Assembly: GCA_031310005.1 (NCBI GenBank)
Contig: CM062388.1
Location: 1,674,001-1,738,000 of the forward strand
Direction of reading: 5' to 3'
Source: Dactylellina haptotyla
Taxonomy: Eukaryota > Ascomycota > Orbiliomycetes > Orbiliales > Orbiliaceae
DNA: 64,000 bases
Part shown: piece by piece, positions 36,201-49,214 of the stretch
How the letters are laid out: every line of letters starts with the position of its first letter
Numbering within the stretch: position 1 is the stretch's first letter
Notes under the pieces: model-generated
The model's database searches: none
What the model saw: only the letters and a program-made list of their open reading frames with translations
What the model was told of the DNA's origin: nothing
Made by a program: the position numbers and the translations under genes

Positions 36201-39200
36201 AGAGTGACGTTTTTGCCCTTCTCTACAACATATTTAGCTAGTGCCTCGGAAGGTCCTCGTCGGTGGGTTGGGCCAGTTGGGGTAGTTTTGTCGTGAGGTA
36301 CTGCCCCACGGCCACTAAATGCCCGCTTCACATTGACGAAGAGTCTCTTGACGCTCGGTCCCGAGAGTGCTCCTTTCCGTTGCCCGTGCTTCAACTTCCC
36401 ACCTTGCGCCTTCATATCCGCTAGCATTTTCTCATTGGGGGTTGCTGGGGCCAGTAATTCAACGACAGCTGTCGTTGGTGGTTTTAGATTGCCACGAACT
36501 AGATCGCCAGCATTGCCATACGGTGTAACGTTGTAGGGTGCCATTCCTTGAGTGAATTTGGGTGGATTGGGTGGGTTCCAATTTTGGCGTGAAGGCTCGT
36601 TGTAAGAACCACTTCTTTTGTGTGACGAGCCTTTCTCTCCTCGCCGGTTTCCTGAGTGAAGAAGAGGTTTCCAACCTTTCGAAGGCGAACCAGGACTAAA
36701 TCCAGGGGTATTTGAACTGTTCTGAAGACCATTGTAGGCGTGTAGACTGCTACTGTCGCTAGCGGGACGGGGTCTGGGTTTAGAGTGCATCATTCGGGTT
36801 GAATCTTGTTGTCTCCCAAGTGTTGCCCGCGGCAGTGGTCTCTTAACAGGTCCCGCATTGATAATATCCCTAATTAGTCGTTGCGTCGCTCCCGTAGCAA
36901 ATGCCGAGTTCGATGGAAGCCTCCTAATACTACTCTTAGAGTCTCTAGCTCTCCCCTTTCCTTTTCGGCGCGACCAATCCTCATCAAACGCTGCTTTCAG
37001 CGACTTTGGATCCTGTCGCGTACCCGCTTCCCCGCCCGGGGTTATGTGTGAATCAATTGAGACTTCCAGCTCGTTTATGGCACCGGGTATGCCGTCCCAA
37101 TACAAGACCGCAGCCTTCCTCCAGCACTTCTTAAGCTCCGCGATAATATTCATATTACTCTTGTCCGTCCCTAACCTGGCAAAGACATCGTCGGATATCT
37201 CGTTTAGTAAACTCGCAAACTTTTCTCGGAGTTCCAGAGAGGGTACGTAGTCATCGGCAAAGTAATTGAGCAGCCAGTGTCGAATCGCCACAAATGTCCT
37301 TACCCTCGCAACCTTTCCAATTTCATCACCTCGTTCGATCGCCCATTTTAGCCTCGCCATCAAATAGAGTACTAAATCATTAGGTGTCATGAACGCTCGG
37401 AAAGTTAGAAAAAAGTCGGACATAAATTGATAGTCGAGAAATGCAGCGGATGTAATTTGAGCGATGATTCGAGGCGGCGTGGCTGCTGTTATCTCGCGAG
37501 TGCGCGGATCGTATCGTACAATAGACGGGTCGTCGCAAAGTGGGGGGAACGATAGGTTATCAAATATTGAAGGTTTTATATTCGAGAGCCCGCCTGCCAT
37601 GATCGGTTCCGAGGCATAGAGCGCTGGGCTAGGTAGCGCAGTTGTTATTGCTGATGAGATACCGGAAGCTGTCGGCGGGGGCTTCTTCCGGTCGTTCACA
37701 GAGAGCCATGGTAGCTTTAGATCGCCGTACATGTTTCCCCAGGATCCGGTTTTCCTTCCTTCTGTTAGATTAGACTGAGGTAGACTTGATCCTAGGATGA
37801 AGGGGGTCCCGGAAGGCGAAAAACTAGGAGAACCGATTGTGCCCCGCGGTATGGGTACGTCTAAGTGAACGGGCGCATCCGCGGGTCCAGCTGTCCTAGG
37901 TCGGGGAGGTGGTTCGAATTTCTCAGTTACTGGTCGCGAAGGGCCTCCATCGGACTTATCTTGGGCTGGTTTCGCATGATCTCCCACTATCGAAAGCGAG
38001 CGGGCACGATGCTGCGTTAATTTGGGTATGGGTGGGGAGGAGGGTGGTGCTTTCAATGGCGCCTGCCACTTAGGCGACTCAGGCGGCGAGGCAGTCTTTG
38101 GAGTTTTTGGAGTGTGTATTGACGAGGTATCAGCGATAATTGGTATGGGCGGAACGGGAGGATGAGTTGCAGGTCGAGTGATTTCAAAGTCTGGGAAAGA
38201 AGGGCTTTCACGGCCTTCTTCAGGCGTTTCCAGAAGTTCGGAGAGAGACTGCTTCTGGTCTGCAGTCTTTGGCGGCGTGATAGGGGCGGCGACAAAGGGA
38301 TCTTGGAACTGACGATTGACGGGTCTGGATGTAAGATTATGGAGCAACGGAAATTGCAGGCCGCAGGTTAGCTTTGTCATGGAGTAATAGAATTGTTATT
38401 TCGGTAGCACAAGAACCTTGTCCGATTTTTGGCAGGCCAATGGTGAGATTTAGACCTTGCTGGACCAGGTACGTACATGTACAGGACCTGGACGTGTGCT
38501 ATTTACGTAGCTTGGACGCAAACGTCGGCACCAGCAGGAAACGGACGAAACGGGCAGTTGTGCGAGGGAAGGGGGGCAGTAGCAAGAAAAAGGGTACGAA
38601 AGCAGCATTTGCATCTCCGTTCTTTCTTTCTTTCTTTCTTTCTTTTCCTTATTTCTGCCTTATTCTTCCCTGTGCAGGGAACATTCGAACAGGCAATATA
38701 ATACAATAAAAGAAAATAACCATGTGTGTTGAGAGGGAAATTACCTGAGGTACATCATTCCGTTACTTCCAACACTCGCAACAGCAAACTGCTGCCCGTA
38801 GCCGCTGCCACTCCTCGTCGAAGGCGTCGTACTGTACACCGATCCCGACGATGACGGCGGCGGCGGTGGCACGAAATCGGCTGCCGACCCCGTCGCGGCG
38901 CTATTTAGGGACTGTGTCATCATCCGAAGGCGTTCCAGACTCGTCATATTGTGCACAACATTATTAAGCACCACGGGCGGCTCCGTGATCGTTTTCTTCC
39001 GTCGGCGAGGCGGTGTGAGGGGGAAAGGACGCTGCCCTCCAGGCACTGTGCTGGTGGGACCAGTAGCCTGAGAAGCACCAGAAGCATGCGACTGTATAGA
39101 TGGAGCATACGATAAAGGGATGGTCGCATTCGAGTGCGAGTGCAGGGAGGCATTCGTGGACGTCATCACGGTCGAAGCAGTCGAATTTCCTCGTCGCCGT

Positions 39201-39340
39201 CGGGGAGCCGGATAGTAGAATTTCTCAGTCGCAGATGATCCCTGCCGCGATCTCGTCGACGTAGGTTGCGGTGGTGCATTATTGGAAGTAGTAGTGAGAT
39301 GCACCTGCTGGGGCTGCTGCTGCTGGTCGAACGTGGACAT
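33239..39340 (-). CDS. LTE1: Lte1-type Ras guanine nucleotide exchange factor
   Basis: Large RasGEF; yeast Lte1 promotes mitotic exit. Core exons are 33881-38324 (or from an ATG at 38380) and 33239-33820. The RasGEF-N domain is at about residues 285-400 of the 38380-start frame (DYQFMSDFFLTFRAFMTPND). The catalytic CDC25 domain is at the C terminus (ILAYDSELLAKQFTLIEKDA to NMNYHNLRREMD), split by the 60 nt intron 33821-33880. About 1000 disordered residues lie between, with an acidic DDEEDDDDDDDDESGSEE run. This spacing is that of Lte1. The 5' end is inferred. A Ser/Gln-rich frame, 39340-38745, ends with its stop inside a CAG/GTAATT donor. An acceptor TCCAG at 38325 joins it in phase, via a 420 nt intron, giving 1873 aa. 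If that splice is not used, the gene starts at 38380 (1693 aa) and 38741-39340 is a separate 199-residue protein. Confidence 0.85.
35113..35210 (-). repeat. Acidic codon tract (GAY/GAR) in LTE1
   Basis: Near-trinucleotide repeat of TCG/TCA/TTC on the plus strand, read on the minus strand as a run of Asp and Glu. Prone to length change. Confidence 0.8.
38620..38646. repeat. (CTTT)n microsatellite
   Basis: About six perfect TTTC units, inside the proposed first intron of LTE1 (or its promoter). Confidence 0.9.
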
Positions 39341-42300
39341 GTTTGAGGTCTGGTCCGAGGGAATCGAGGTCCCTGAACAACGGGACCACAATTGCCCTCC
39401 GAAGCGCTATTTAATTTAGTTCCGAGAGCGCGAGGAGGAAATCCGAATACATGAATGAAGAAACAAAACAAGCCGGATGGTTATATTTTTGGAGGCTCAA
39501 TGCACAACGGTCGTTTGGATATATGAGGCAGGCTGTCAAAAGGCTGTGTGTGTGCGCTGGTGTGCCCCTTCCGGAATGGCCGTATATTTTGCACTATAAG
39601 CTGTCTGAGTTTCTGTTCTGAGTACAAACACACACCACTATGACAATATTTTCTTTCTCTTCCCTTCACTAACTGGTTCGGTTGCAGAGCTTGGTACCGA
39701 AGAATGCGAAACGCCTAGCTTAAACCCAAGGTATATTATTCTTGTTCTGGTGGTTGTAAGTATATCCTAGTGATCTCAGGGAGAGGTAGTTCGGGCGAGA
39801 GCTGTCCCCAAGAGGTAGCGTTTTGTACTGCGCGCGCCGGGAGCACTCTGCACTAGGAAGGAGAATTGTGGTTTTGGTTCGGCAAACAGACCCTATCTGT
39901 AGCGAATTGAAAGAACTTGTGATAAACCTTTTGAGTTGGGCAATCCCAGGAGACGGCTTCAATTGGCACGTGGTGGAGAGGTAGGCGTGGTGAGTGTGGG
40001 GGATCCAACGAGCAGGTCGTGAGATCTGTCTGTCTTGGTATCCCTTCTCTCCATTGGGAGAAAAAGAATCCGATTGATCGATCATGCACGCATGTTGTGA
40101 CAATAGCGAGAGAACCGATAGAACGGATATTGTATTTCGTATATAAGTGCCGTCTGTTATATTCGCTTTTCCGTGGGTATATTTTTCGCTCGTGCTAAGA
40201 CGGATGACGGTGTAGCGCGTTTCGCAGAGATTAAGATTTTTTTTATTTTTTATTTATTTTGTCGAGCCTGATGAGCGATCGCCGCCAAATTGACAGTTCG
40301 CTGTTGTGAAGAAGCGGAGCAGTTGTCGCTTTGCTTGCTCGAGCGGATGGTTTTGTTAAATCGTCCGTTCGTCTGCGGTGGAGTTGGTAGTGGTCCCTGC
40401 GAAAAGGAACGACGTCTGCGCGCGAAAAGGTGAGGGGATGATCTTAAGGGAGGTGAAAGCTGAAGAGGGTCAAAACAGTCCGGCCAACAGACCAGATTAC
40501 GACAAACGATTGGTCCGGCGCGCCCAAGATATCGTGAGATCCAGGTGGAAGAAAGCAAAACGAGAGAGACAAATTTTGGGAAGTGAACCGGAGTTTTGGT
40601 AACACTAGCTCTGCAGTTTGACAGCCAATCACCGTGCCCCAGGCGACGTGGAACACTCACGCTTGTTCTCCGGAAGCCAGCATCCCATGTCAGTCCGAGC
40701 TGGGACTTGGGCAAAAGCAGGCAGGTTTGAGGCAGGGGGAGAGGCTCTCGTTCACATTCATCCCTCATGACATGACCTCCTCTCTGGTTCCTTCTCATCC
40801 ACCCGGCGAATCGGGTCTGACCTCGCTGGATAGCAGCAGCATCCTGTCTCAAGTCCGCTGCAGGTACTGGATGTCGTGGGCGAAAAGCAAAATTTTCTCT
40901 CTTTCTCTCTCTAATTTTCATTTCTTTCTTTCGGAGGATGTGGCAAGTTGGCAATCTCACGTCAGGCATGGCGGACGCAGAAAGCTGAATAGGCAAGCAA
41001 CCCAGGCATCGGTCGATAGACTAGACTAGTTCTCGAAGAAGAACTGCTAGACGAGAGGCGGCGGTTTTAGCCTTTGACATTCATGCATGGCTGTCCCTCT
41101 CAGAATTGGAGATCCGTGCATCAGGCTCGATGGCCAGGAGGCCGGCCCTGCGGCACATGTCCGTCGTCGAGCCACTTTCCAATATAAGTTCATTTTCACG
41201 AGCAGAGAAAGCAGCGTTTGACAATTGGCATTGTGGTTTGATTTGTTGTGACGATAACTCGCTTGAAGCTTGTGATGATATCATGAGAAAGGACAATCTC
41301 GGTTTCTCCCGTACCACTAGACAAAAACGCAAGCCTACTCGAAAACCGACGGTACGGTTCGTTAGCAATTGTCGATCTCAAAAGTTCCCGACGCGATGGT
41401 TCTTTTTGCCAGAAAGTAGATTCGAAACATGAGGCGGCCCTGTGAGAGTTCCGGTTTGCCTATCGGCTGAAGTTCCCCCGCTGCAAGCGCTGGGTCTGCG
41501 AATTTCAGGATACAGGGGAGCCGAACGTGCCCCCATGGCTGGATTCCTGACCCAATTCGCATTTTCGTCCATTGTTCTGCCAAAGGCGGCATGTATCCAG
41601 GAAATTATCTGTCAGGTTGGCGGTGACCCTTGGGAGCTGCATGTGGTCAATTGGCAATGTATTGGATGGATTGGGAGATGGCCCTCATCATCACGCTGGG
41701 TTTTGAAGGGTCGAATAGCGCGATCAGGACAGCTACGGGCCGGGCTTGAAGGCAGCAGCCAGTTCAACTGCAATCCAAGCTGGCTTGCTGCAGCGAGATG
41801 CACCAGCCGGGGCCCTTGATCGTGCGAAGAAAGCCTTCCTGGCGCCTCCAAGGTCACTTGATTGCAACGGGCCGAGGACAGATGCCCCTGCGGTCTGTGC
41901 CGCTCGGGGAACGCTCGCTGGAGCCAGTTGGAGATAAATACAGAGAGGAACAAACCACCCTCTCCGAAGGATGGAAGCTGGAGAAGGGTCTTCTAACGGC
42001 TCGGGGAAACCGTTTCTCGTATAAACCCAGTGGGATTTATATCGGACAAATTTCCCGCCGCCTGCAGCCAGAGCTAGTGCCAATAGATTTAAAAAACGCT
42101 TGACCGCCGTGTGCGGTATGTGCGCGTCAGGTCAGCGTGGGTGGTGGGGCATACAGGCTCGATTGTGTTGCCCACCTAAACACGCGGCCTGCAGCTGCGA
42201 GCTGCAGAATACCTGCGAAAGTCATTGCAACCTCAGCGCCATCGAGTTCGTTTGACGCATTGTGGATGCGGGGGCCCTGGGGCGGCCCATGGATTTAATC

Positions 42301-43739
42301 CAGCGTGCTTGCGCGGTGGACCTTTTCACCTTCTCTCCCGGTTCAAGCAACCATTTCTAGGGCCGACCTTAGCTTAGCCAGCTGGCGGTGTGGCGCGCTG
42401 TGTGAAAGGCCCGCATTGCATTTTGCCTTTATTCACCGTTTCTGACAGAGCTGGAATCAAAGCTTCAAGTCAGAGCTCTGCGGGGATTGCTGCATTACCT
42501 GACACATAATAATGCTGTCGTTCTCCATCAGAATCATAGTTTCTACCGGATTTTCAGAAACCCACCGCAGTGCCACTTCACTCGATGGGCCTATGGTTCT
42601 CCTCTTGATCCAGTGGACCAATGCCGGATCGATTAATATTCTAAGAGGCTGGAGTTTTGTGATACAATCTATAAAAACGCTGCCAAAACGTAGAACTCAG
42701 AAGCATTGACAAAAATATCAAGCGTTAGAATCCGGTTAGGACCCGGTTGATTTGGTGGACTGGAAGGCAACGTTGGAAAATTAAGCAACATACATACATC
42801 CCCTTCAATCCTCTAGTTTAAGGCATACGTGCACCACAGTAGAAAAAAAGGGCCTGGAGAGGATGCTTTTTTTACCTCTTAAATATTTTCCTGATCGCTC
42901 CTTATACGCCCAACAATAACCTGTGCTATACTCCCAGAGAGTATTCCCCTTCCACCTTAAGGTTTCTGGCCAATACAGGAAACGCCCTCAAGACCAATTT
43001 TCTAAACGTGGATATTTTGATTATATGTGCCTGCAATAAGATGGTATACGTAGGAAAACCGCGATTTCAAACCCGTATTAACGTGTTATACCCGTTTGGC
43101 CAGAGTACGTCCCTACAGAATGTTTCGAAAACTGAAGCTTGCAATTGGCTTGTGACGCTATCCCAATCGAATACACACAGACTGATATCTACTATCCAGT
43201 ATGACGAAGGAGACGGGCGTAAGTCATATGTTCTCGACAATAATACTGTGATTATTTCTAATCTTGAGGAGTACCCAACGGTCAGCATACGATTATTTGG
43301 AAACCAACCCTGCAGCCGTATGCGTTGCAGTGTTGCATTTACACAAAAGAGCCGGAGCCACATCGAAGCCACACCGCGCCTGACCTATAGCTAGCTGGAA
43401 AAGTGATTCTGCAAATAGTTCGATAGCAGTATCAGGTAGATCCAGATACGTATTCACCGTGTACATCTAGCCCTTAATCGTAAACGAGTCTGAGAGCACT
43501 TCCTGAAGGAATGGCAATATGACTGCCCCTGAACAAGACAATGACGCAGCTTCTTTCTGGCCAGAGTAAGCTGCTCGCGTTTGCGTCCCAAACGGTAAGC
43601 TCCAGGACGTAACGCCCAACACATTTAACCTCACTCCTCCCGTGCACATCAGCCCTCATCCCACGCCATCCATCTTCTCTTCTCTCATCTCACCCATCCT
43701 ACCTACAGAATCCTACAAACTCGAAAAACCCACGTCACA
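39341..43739. other. 4.4 kb gap, no gene recognised
   Basis: The longest gene-poor stretch, between divergent LTE1 and SEC18. Composition varies: ordinary near 39.4-40.2 kb, GC-rich at 40.6-42.4 kb, AT-rich at 42.5-43.4 kb. All frames are short, overlap on both strands and match no family I know. These include a 248-residue minus frame (40250-40996) and a 128-residue plus frame (43008-43394). The latter has the more protein-like composition but no hallmark. Long untranslated leaders, enhancers or a non-coding RNA are possible but nothing in the sequence proves them. Confidence 0.4.
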
Positions 43740-46463
43740 ATGTACAACCCGTTTGGTGGTAAGTCACAAGGTGGCCAAGGACAGGGCGGATACCAACAAT
43801 CTCCACAGCGAACCCCGCAGCCGCAGGGCAACTACAGCAGACCAGGCCCCGGAGGCTATGGCCAGCAAATGTATGGTGGAGGCGGCGGTGGTGGAGCTAT
43901 GTACGGAGGCGTCGGTGGAGGTGGTGCCGGTGGAGGATTTGCGCCGCAGGCATCCAGTCGGAGTAGTGCACAGGAATTCGGTATCACAAAGGTCCCTGAT
44001 GAAACCTGGGTGCTTTCCAACGTCATGGCCGTCAGCCCGGAAGACTTTCGGGAGGAAACCTATGCTATTCTCGACGAGAAATGCGTAGTTACCGTTAGGT
44101 ATGTCTATTCTGCACAATACCAACTTTGCACATCTAAGCCATTTCGAACACATCTGACAGTGGTGTAGACCGGCACCACAGGTGCCCCGCGGTATGATCG
44201 GGCTCGGAAATGCTCAGCGAGAATGGGGGCAATGGGGTTTACAAGATCGCATCTCCGTCCGGCGGTATGATCCATTCACTAGCGGGAAACAGGCCTACCT
44301 TGGCGGCATGGACGTCGAAATCGGTTTCGCCACCAAGAAGACGACCGAAGAGCTCTACGACCAAGATGATCTCTCCAAGCTTCTCATCAGAGTACGCTCC
44401 CCTAGCAATCTTACCAATGGTCTTAGCTAACAAGTTATGATTTCCAGAATTTCCAAAATCAAATGTTCGCCCCTGGCCAACTCTGTATTCTCGACGTGCG
44501 CAACATGCGTCTCCAAATACACGTTAAGACCGTCCAAGTCGTCGACCTGACTGGGGAGAAAGGTACAAGCTCACAGGCACCAACAACATCGGATCCGAAT
44601 GCCCGTGGAATCTTGACACCCCAAACTTTCATCACGTTTTACAAGTCCGCTGCGTCACCCATAAAGCTCAAAGGATCCTCTAAACGTCCCGCAGCAAACT
44701 CAATCATTCAGCCGAACTTCAAGTTCGAAGACATGGGTATCGGTGGTCTCGACACCGAATTCTCAGCCATCTTCCGCCGTGCCTTCGCATCACGTATCTT
44801 TCCCCCGGGGCTCGTCGAGAAACTTGGTATCCAGCACGTTAAGGGTATACTTCTCTATGGTCCACCGGGAACAGGAAAAACCCTCATCGCCCGTCAAATC
44901 GGCAAGATGCTGAACGCTAGGGAGCCAAAAGTCGTCAATGGTCCCGAAATTCTCAACAAATACGTTGGACAGTCCGAAGAGAATGTGCGTAAACTCTTCG
45001 CGGATGCGGAGAAGGAATACAAAGAAAAGGCCGAGGAGTCCGGTCTTCACATCATCATATTCGACGAACTTGATGCGATTTGTAAACAGCGTGGCAGCAA
45101 GAGCGATGGGACGGGTGTCGGTGATTCCGTTGTCAACCAGCTGTTATCTAAACTCGACGGTGTCGACCAGCTCAACAATATCCTTCTTATCGGAATGACC
45201 AATCGTATGGATATGATTGATGAAGCTTTACTCCGTCCCGGCCGTCTGGAGGTCCACATGGAAATCTCCCTTCCCGACGAGTTCGGTCGGCGGCAGATTC
45301 TCAAAATCCACACTTCCAAGATGCGAGACAATGATGTCATGGATACCGATGTGGACATCAACGAACTCGCGGGCTTGACGAAGAATTACTCAGGTGCCGA
45401 AATCTCGGGTGTGGTCAAATCCGCCAGTTCTTTCGCCTTCAACCGCCACGTGAAGGTCGGTACCGTCGCAGGGATCAGCGACGACATTGAACATATGAAA
45501 GTCAACCGCCAGGATTTCCTAAACGCGATCGAGGAAGTCCGGCCGGCGTTTGGTGTTAGTGAGGACGAGCTGGCGATGTGCTTACAAGGTGGAATCATCC
45601 ACTACAACGATTACGTCAACCAGATCCTCCGCGACGGCCAGCTCTTCGTCGAACAAGTCAAGAAATCCGAACGCACACCGTTGGTGTCTATCCTCCTCCA
45701 TGGCGCCCCGTCTTCCGGCAAGACTGCACTCGCGGCTAAGATCGCGGCGGACAGCGGCTACCCGTTCATCAAGCTGCTCAGCCCGGAAGCCATGGTCGGC
45801 ATGAATGAGATGGGTAAGGTCGGGTATATCTCCAAAGTATTTATGGATGCGTATAAATCCACGCTGTCCGTTGTCGTGCTTGACAATATCGAGCGGATAA
45901 TCGATTACGTTCCCGTCGGTCCACGGTTTTCCAACTCGATACTCCAGACTATTCAGGTCCTTTTGCGGAAACAGCCGCAGAAGGGCAGGAGGCTGCTCAT
46001 CCTCGCGACGACGACGAGCAGAAGCGTGCTGCAGCAATTGGATCTCTTGCACTCGTTTGATGGCGAACTCGGGGTGCCTAACGTCGGCACGCACGATGAG
46101 CTGGCGAAGATTCTGAAGGAGTTGGGATCATTCGATTCCCGTGAGATTCAGGGTAGTTTGAGAGAGCTGGAATCGATCACTGGAACGAGACGGTTAGGTG
46201 TTGGCATCAAGAAGATTATTTTGGGCGTGGAGACGGCGCTGCAGGATATGGATAAGGCGGGACGGTTTGCCAGTGTGATGTCGAAAGCGGTGAGGGAGCA
46301 GAGGGCTGCGCTAGGGGAGTTGGAAGATCAAGAGCAGTACAGTAAGCCACCACCACCACAACAACAAGCGTTACCACCGGTTCAGGGCAGGGCGCAAATT
46401 GGGTATGATTCTGGGAGAGGGCAGGCAGAGGCATATGAGCAGGGATATGCCGGGAGGTACTGA
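43740..46463 (+). CDS. SEC18: NSF/Sec18 AAA ATPase
   Basis: Hexameric AAA+ ATPase that disassembles SNARE complexes with alpha-SNAP after membrane fusion. Three exons, 43740-44098, 44169-44391 and 44448-46463, all GT/AG, coding 865 aa. The N domain reads FGITKVPDETWVLSNV and YLGGMDVEIGFATKK. D1 has Walker A GPPGTGKT (about residues 332-339), Walker B IIIFDELDAICKQRG and MTNRMDMIDEALLRPGRLE. D2 has the typical degenerate loop GAPSSGKTALAAKIA (about 612) and VVVLDNIERIIDYVP. Before the N domain lies a 75-residue Gly/Gln-rich extension (GGYQQSPQ, MYGGGGGGGAMYGG) absent from yeast Sec18. A GTAAGT motif right after codon 6 could be a donor, so part of this extension might be intronic. The tail after residue 820 is Gln/Gly-rich too. 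Confidence 0.97.
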
Positions 46464-47264
46464 AGGGGGAATATAGATACCCGTTTCTTTGAGGTGGACG
46501 AAGTTCCTTTGGTTCTCAGCTGGCGTTTTAATTTGGATATATTGGTAGCTTTGTAGATTTATGACAAAGAAAAATAAAAACTGGATGTTATTCCTGCTAT
46601 TTGAAAGCTGTAGTTTGAGTTTCGAGACGAGATGCTGGAATTATGCGGAGTAGCATACACGGGGTTTTTTCGCTATTGAAACGCAAGAAAGAGAGAAGGA
46701 AAATCAAATAGCAATCTGCGGAATGACAAGTGAGAAACGCCTGTTGGAAAAAAGGTACATTGACTCGTGTAGTAGGTATCATGTTTTAGGGTTCATCTAA
46801 TACTCGCTCTGTGGTACCTATGAATAGAGGAATAAGCAAAGGACAAAGGAAAGTACATCTGTAGAAGGTAACACATATCTTCACTACTGAAGAAGAGAAC
46901 GAAGCGTGTTTCCGGGATGTGATTAGAGACTTTTTTGGAACAAAACACAAGGTCAGAATGCGCTTTAAGTGATGTTTCGTTTCTGGATGAAAGGAAATAA
47001 GAAAAAAGTGACAAAGAAGCCAAGGGCAAGTCAATCAAAGATAGGCGTTGTGGGGTGAAGTTGTTACAATTCAAATGTAATCTGCCATGACAAAAGAAGC
47101 AAAAGGCTGAAAAGAACAGGGAAAAACAAGTATGCCAAAAAACGCTTCACAGGTTTCTCCAAATCGGTTTCCAATAAACTCCGATACCTTTGTTGAGAAT
47201 AATCAAACTGCGCGTATCATTTGCGCGAAGAGGTTTCGTTCGTAATAGCTATAGCTATCTAGTG
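46464..47264. other. Convergent intergenic region
   Basis: About 0.8 kb between the convergent SEC18 and HYM1 stops, AT-rich, with no supported frame. Should hold both 3' UTRs. Confidence 0.55.
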
Positions 47265-48728
47265 TTAAATAGGCTGAACGGGATAGGCAGACTGTGGCCC
47301 AAGCGCCTCGATCTGCTTGAGGAGGAACGCCTTCTCATCGTTGAATTGTTCATCATCTGATGCAATTTATTAGTCACCAAACGGAAAGTAATCCAACAAT
47401 AGGGGTAAAGGAGGAGGGAAAAAATACCCTTCCGGTCTTCATGAAACTTGGGCAAAAACCGCAACAGTTGCTCTTTGTTCTTGATGAGGAGGCCCTCGAC
47501 GGGCTTACTCTTTTTTGGGTTCGCGACAAACACTTTAAACACATGAAAAGCCTCGTATTGGACGTTCTTAGACTTATCCCTTAGCAGGTTCATGCAGAGT
47601 TTCAAGTGGTCTGGCGAATCGACGTATGCGGTCATGATATTGTAGTTTGCGCGGTCGAGGAGGATCTCGCCGAGGAGTTTGATGGATTGGCGTTTGGTGA
47701 TGTAGTTGTCGGAGGTTAAGAGGGCGTTGTATTGGGTGAAGAACTGGGATTTGTAGAGTGTTAGGTGAATAACGGGACCAGGGGTAATCAGAGAAAAATA
47801 TCATACTTCATCATAGTTGTTGGCGAGAAATTCGGCGACGACGACTTTATGCCGGGTTAGGAGTTCCTAGAGGTCGTGAGCAATTGAAGGTTTTATGTAG
47901 AGATAATAATAGGAAAAGGAGGACAGACTTTGAATGTGGTGAATGCATCACTGCTGGTGTCGAAACGGCCGCCTTGGACGTATGTGAAGAAGCTCCAGAA
48001 AGACGGGTCGTAGAGGGCAATCCGGGCCAGGCTTTCATACTTGAAGGCTTCTTTAAGGATCTGGCCGGAATTGGAGGCGGTTTCGGCGTGCTCGTAGGCA
48101 GTGACGAGGGTGATTACTGGGTTGGGGCGCTGGGGGGTATGCGGCTGGCTGGCGAGATAGAGAACGCATGGTTGAGAGTTGTTGTAGTTGTAGCGGAGCA
48201 GGCAATTGAAGATTGTGGTGGAGTCCTTGCGTGCCTGTGATAGTATCAAAGGGTTTATTAGTCGGGATATCACCGATGAGGAGAGTTGGAGAGACCGACC
48301 TCAAAGTCAAGCTTTGGGAGAGCAACGGTTAGATAAGGGAGGAGGTCGAGATTGAAGACTTCCTGGGCGATGGCAGCGACATTTTCCGGGATGGGTTCCT
48401 GCTCTGTTTGTTGCCGCGTATGTGTTAGAAGGAATACGCACCAATTGACAGCGATTGCGAGGGGCAATAGTGCTTACCTGGAGTACCCTGGAGCTCGTTC
48501 CTTAGATACCGAAGCTGCTTGCTGATTTCTTCCTGCGCCTACACGAGGGTTTGAGTTATGGGTGCTTCTTTTCAGGGAGCAGGAATTGAATTGGGGGACG
48601 TGGCTGTTGGTGAAGCTTACCCCCTTGCGAGAGAGCGGCTGATCAAGCTTGGGCAGGTTCTCTCTGACCCGGCGAACGGCATCGGCGGGGTCTTTTCTGT
48701 CTTTGGCGCGGCCGAAAAAGAAAGACAT
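47265..48728 (-). CDS. HYM1: Mo25/Hym1 scaffold protein of the RAM/MOR kinase network
   Basis: Armadillo-like helical scaffold that binds and activates germinal-centre kinases. In fungi it serves the Ndr (Cbk1/COT-1) morphogenesis pathway. Seven exons: 48728-48621, 48538-48478, 48403-48300, 48234-47929, 47866-47807, 47743-47428, 47356-47265, all in phase, coding 348 aa, the normal Mo25 length. Blocks seen: [94 protein letters not shown]-like [20 protein letters not shown] and [20 protein letters not shown]. The gene is dense with introns of about 51-84 nt. The final exon replaces an apparent read-through after DRK, where a GTATTT donor lies. No oddity. Confidence 0.95.
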
Positions 48729-49214
48729 GGCGGATGGGAAAGGCGAGGCGTGTTTTGCGGAAGGAAGCTGACGCGAGCTTGGCTGGGTGGGAGAGGAGAA
48801 GGGGGAGCTCCGTCGGCGGGTTGGTTGTGGGCGGGTGGACGTTGGAGGTTAGTTGATACGGAGATTGTACGAGGAAGAAGGAAGGAAGAGATGGCCAGCA
48901 CTTCAAGAAGCAGAGGAAAGGAACAAACACCGGGCCGGGCGAATACGAGCCAGCAGCCAGGGACAAATGTATCACTACTGTCGGGTACTCAAGGGTGCAT
49001 GCACGGAGGGCGTGGAATGTGCTACTTTTGGGGTTCCGCAGAGACAAGGAGTTTTATGTATCTCCATCATTTATTCTTAGACGAGCGGAGGGGCTCCCCT
49101 CGCTCGCTTATCGTCGCTACCCGCCGTCTATCGCGCTTAGTATCTTGGCGGGTATCTTTGTTCTCTGGTGCATGACTTGCCGGCTCTCATCATCATTACG
49201 TCCGGATTTTCAAG
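48729..49214. other. Divergent promoter region of HYM1 and the LENG1-like gene
   Basis: About 0.5 kb separates two divergent starts, so both promoters should lie here. Overlapping frames on both strands look like shadows. No gene seen. Confidence 0.55.

Noticed and set aside
40250-40996. 248-codon minus-strand frame in the LTE1-SEC18 gap
   Set aside because: Irregular composition, overlapped by frames on the other strand, no domain or splice support.
43008-43394. 128-codon plus-strand frame upstream of SEC18
   Set aside because: Reasonable composition but no recognisable family, and an equally long antisense frame overlaps it.
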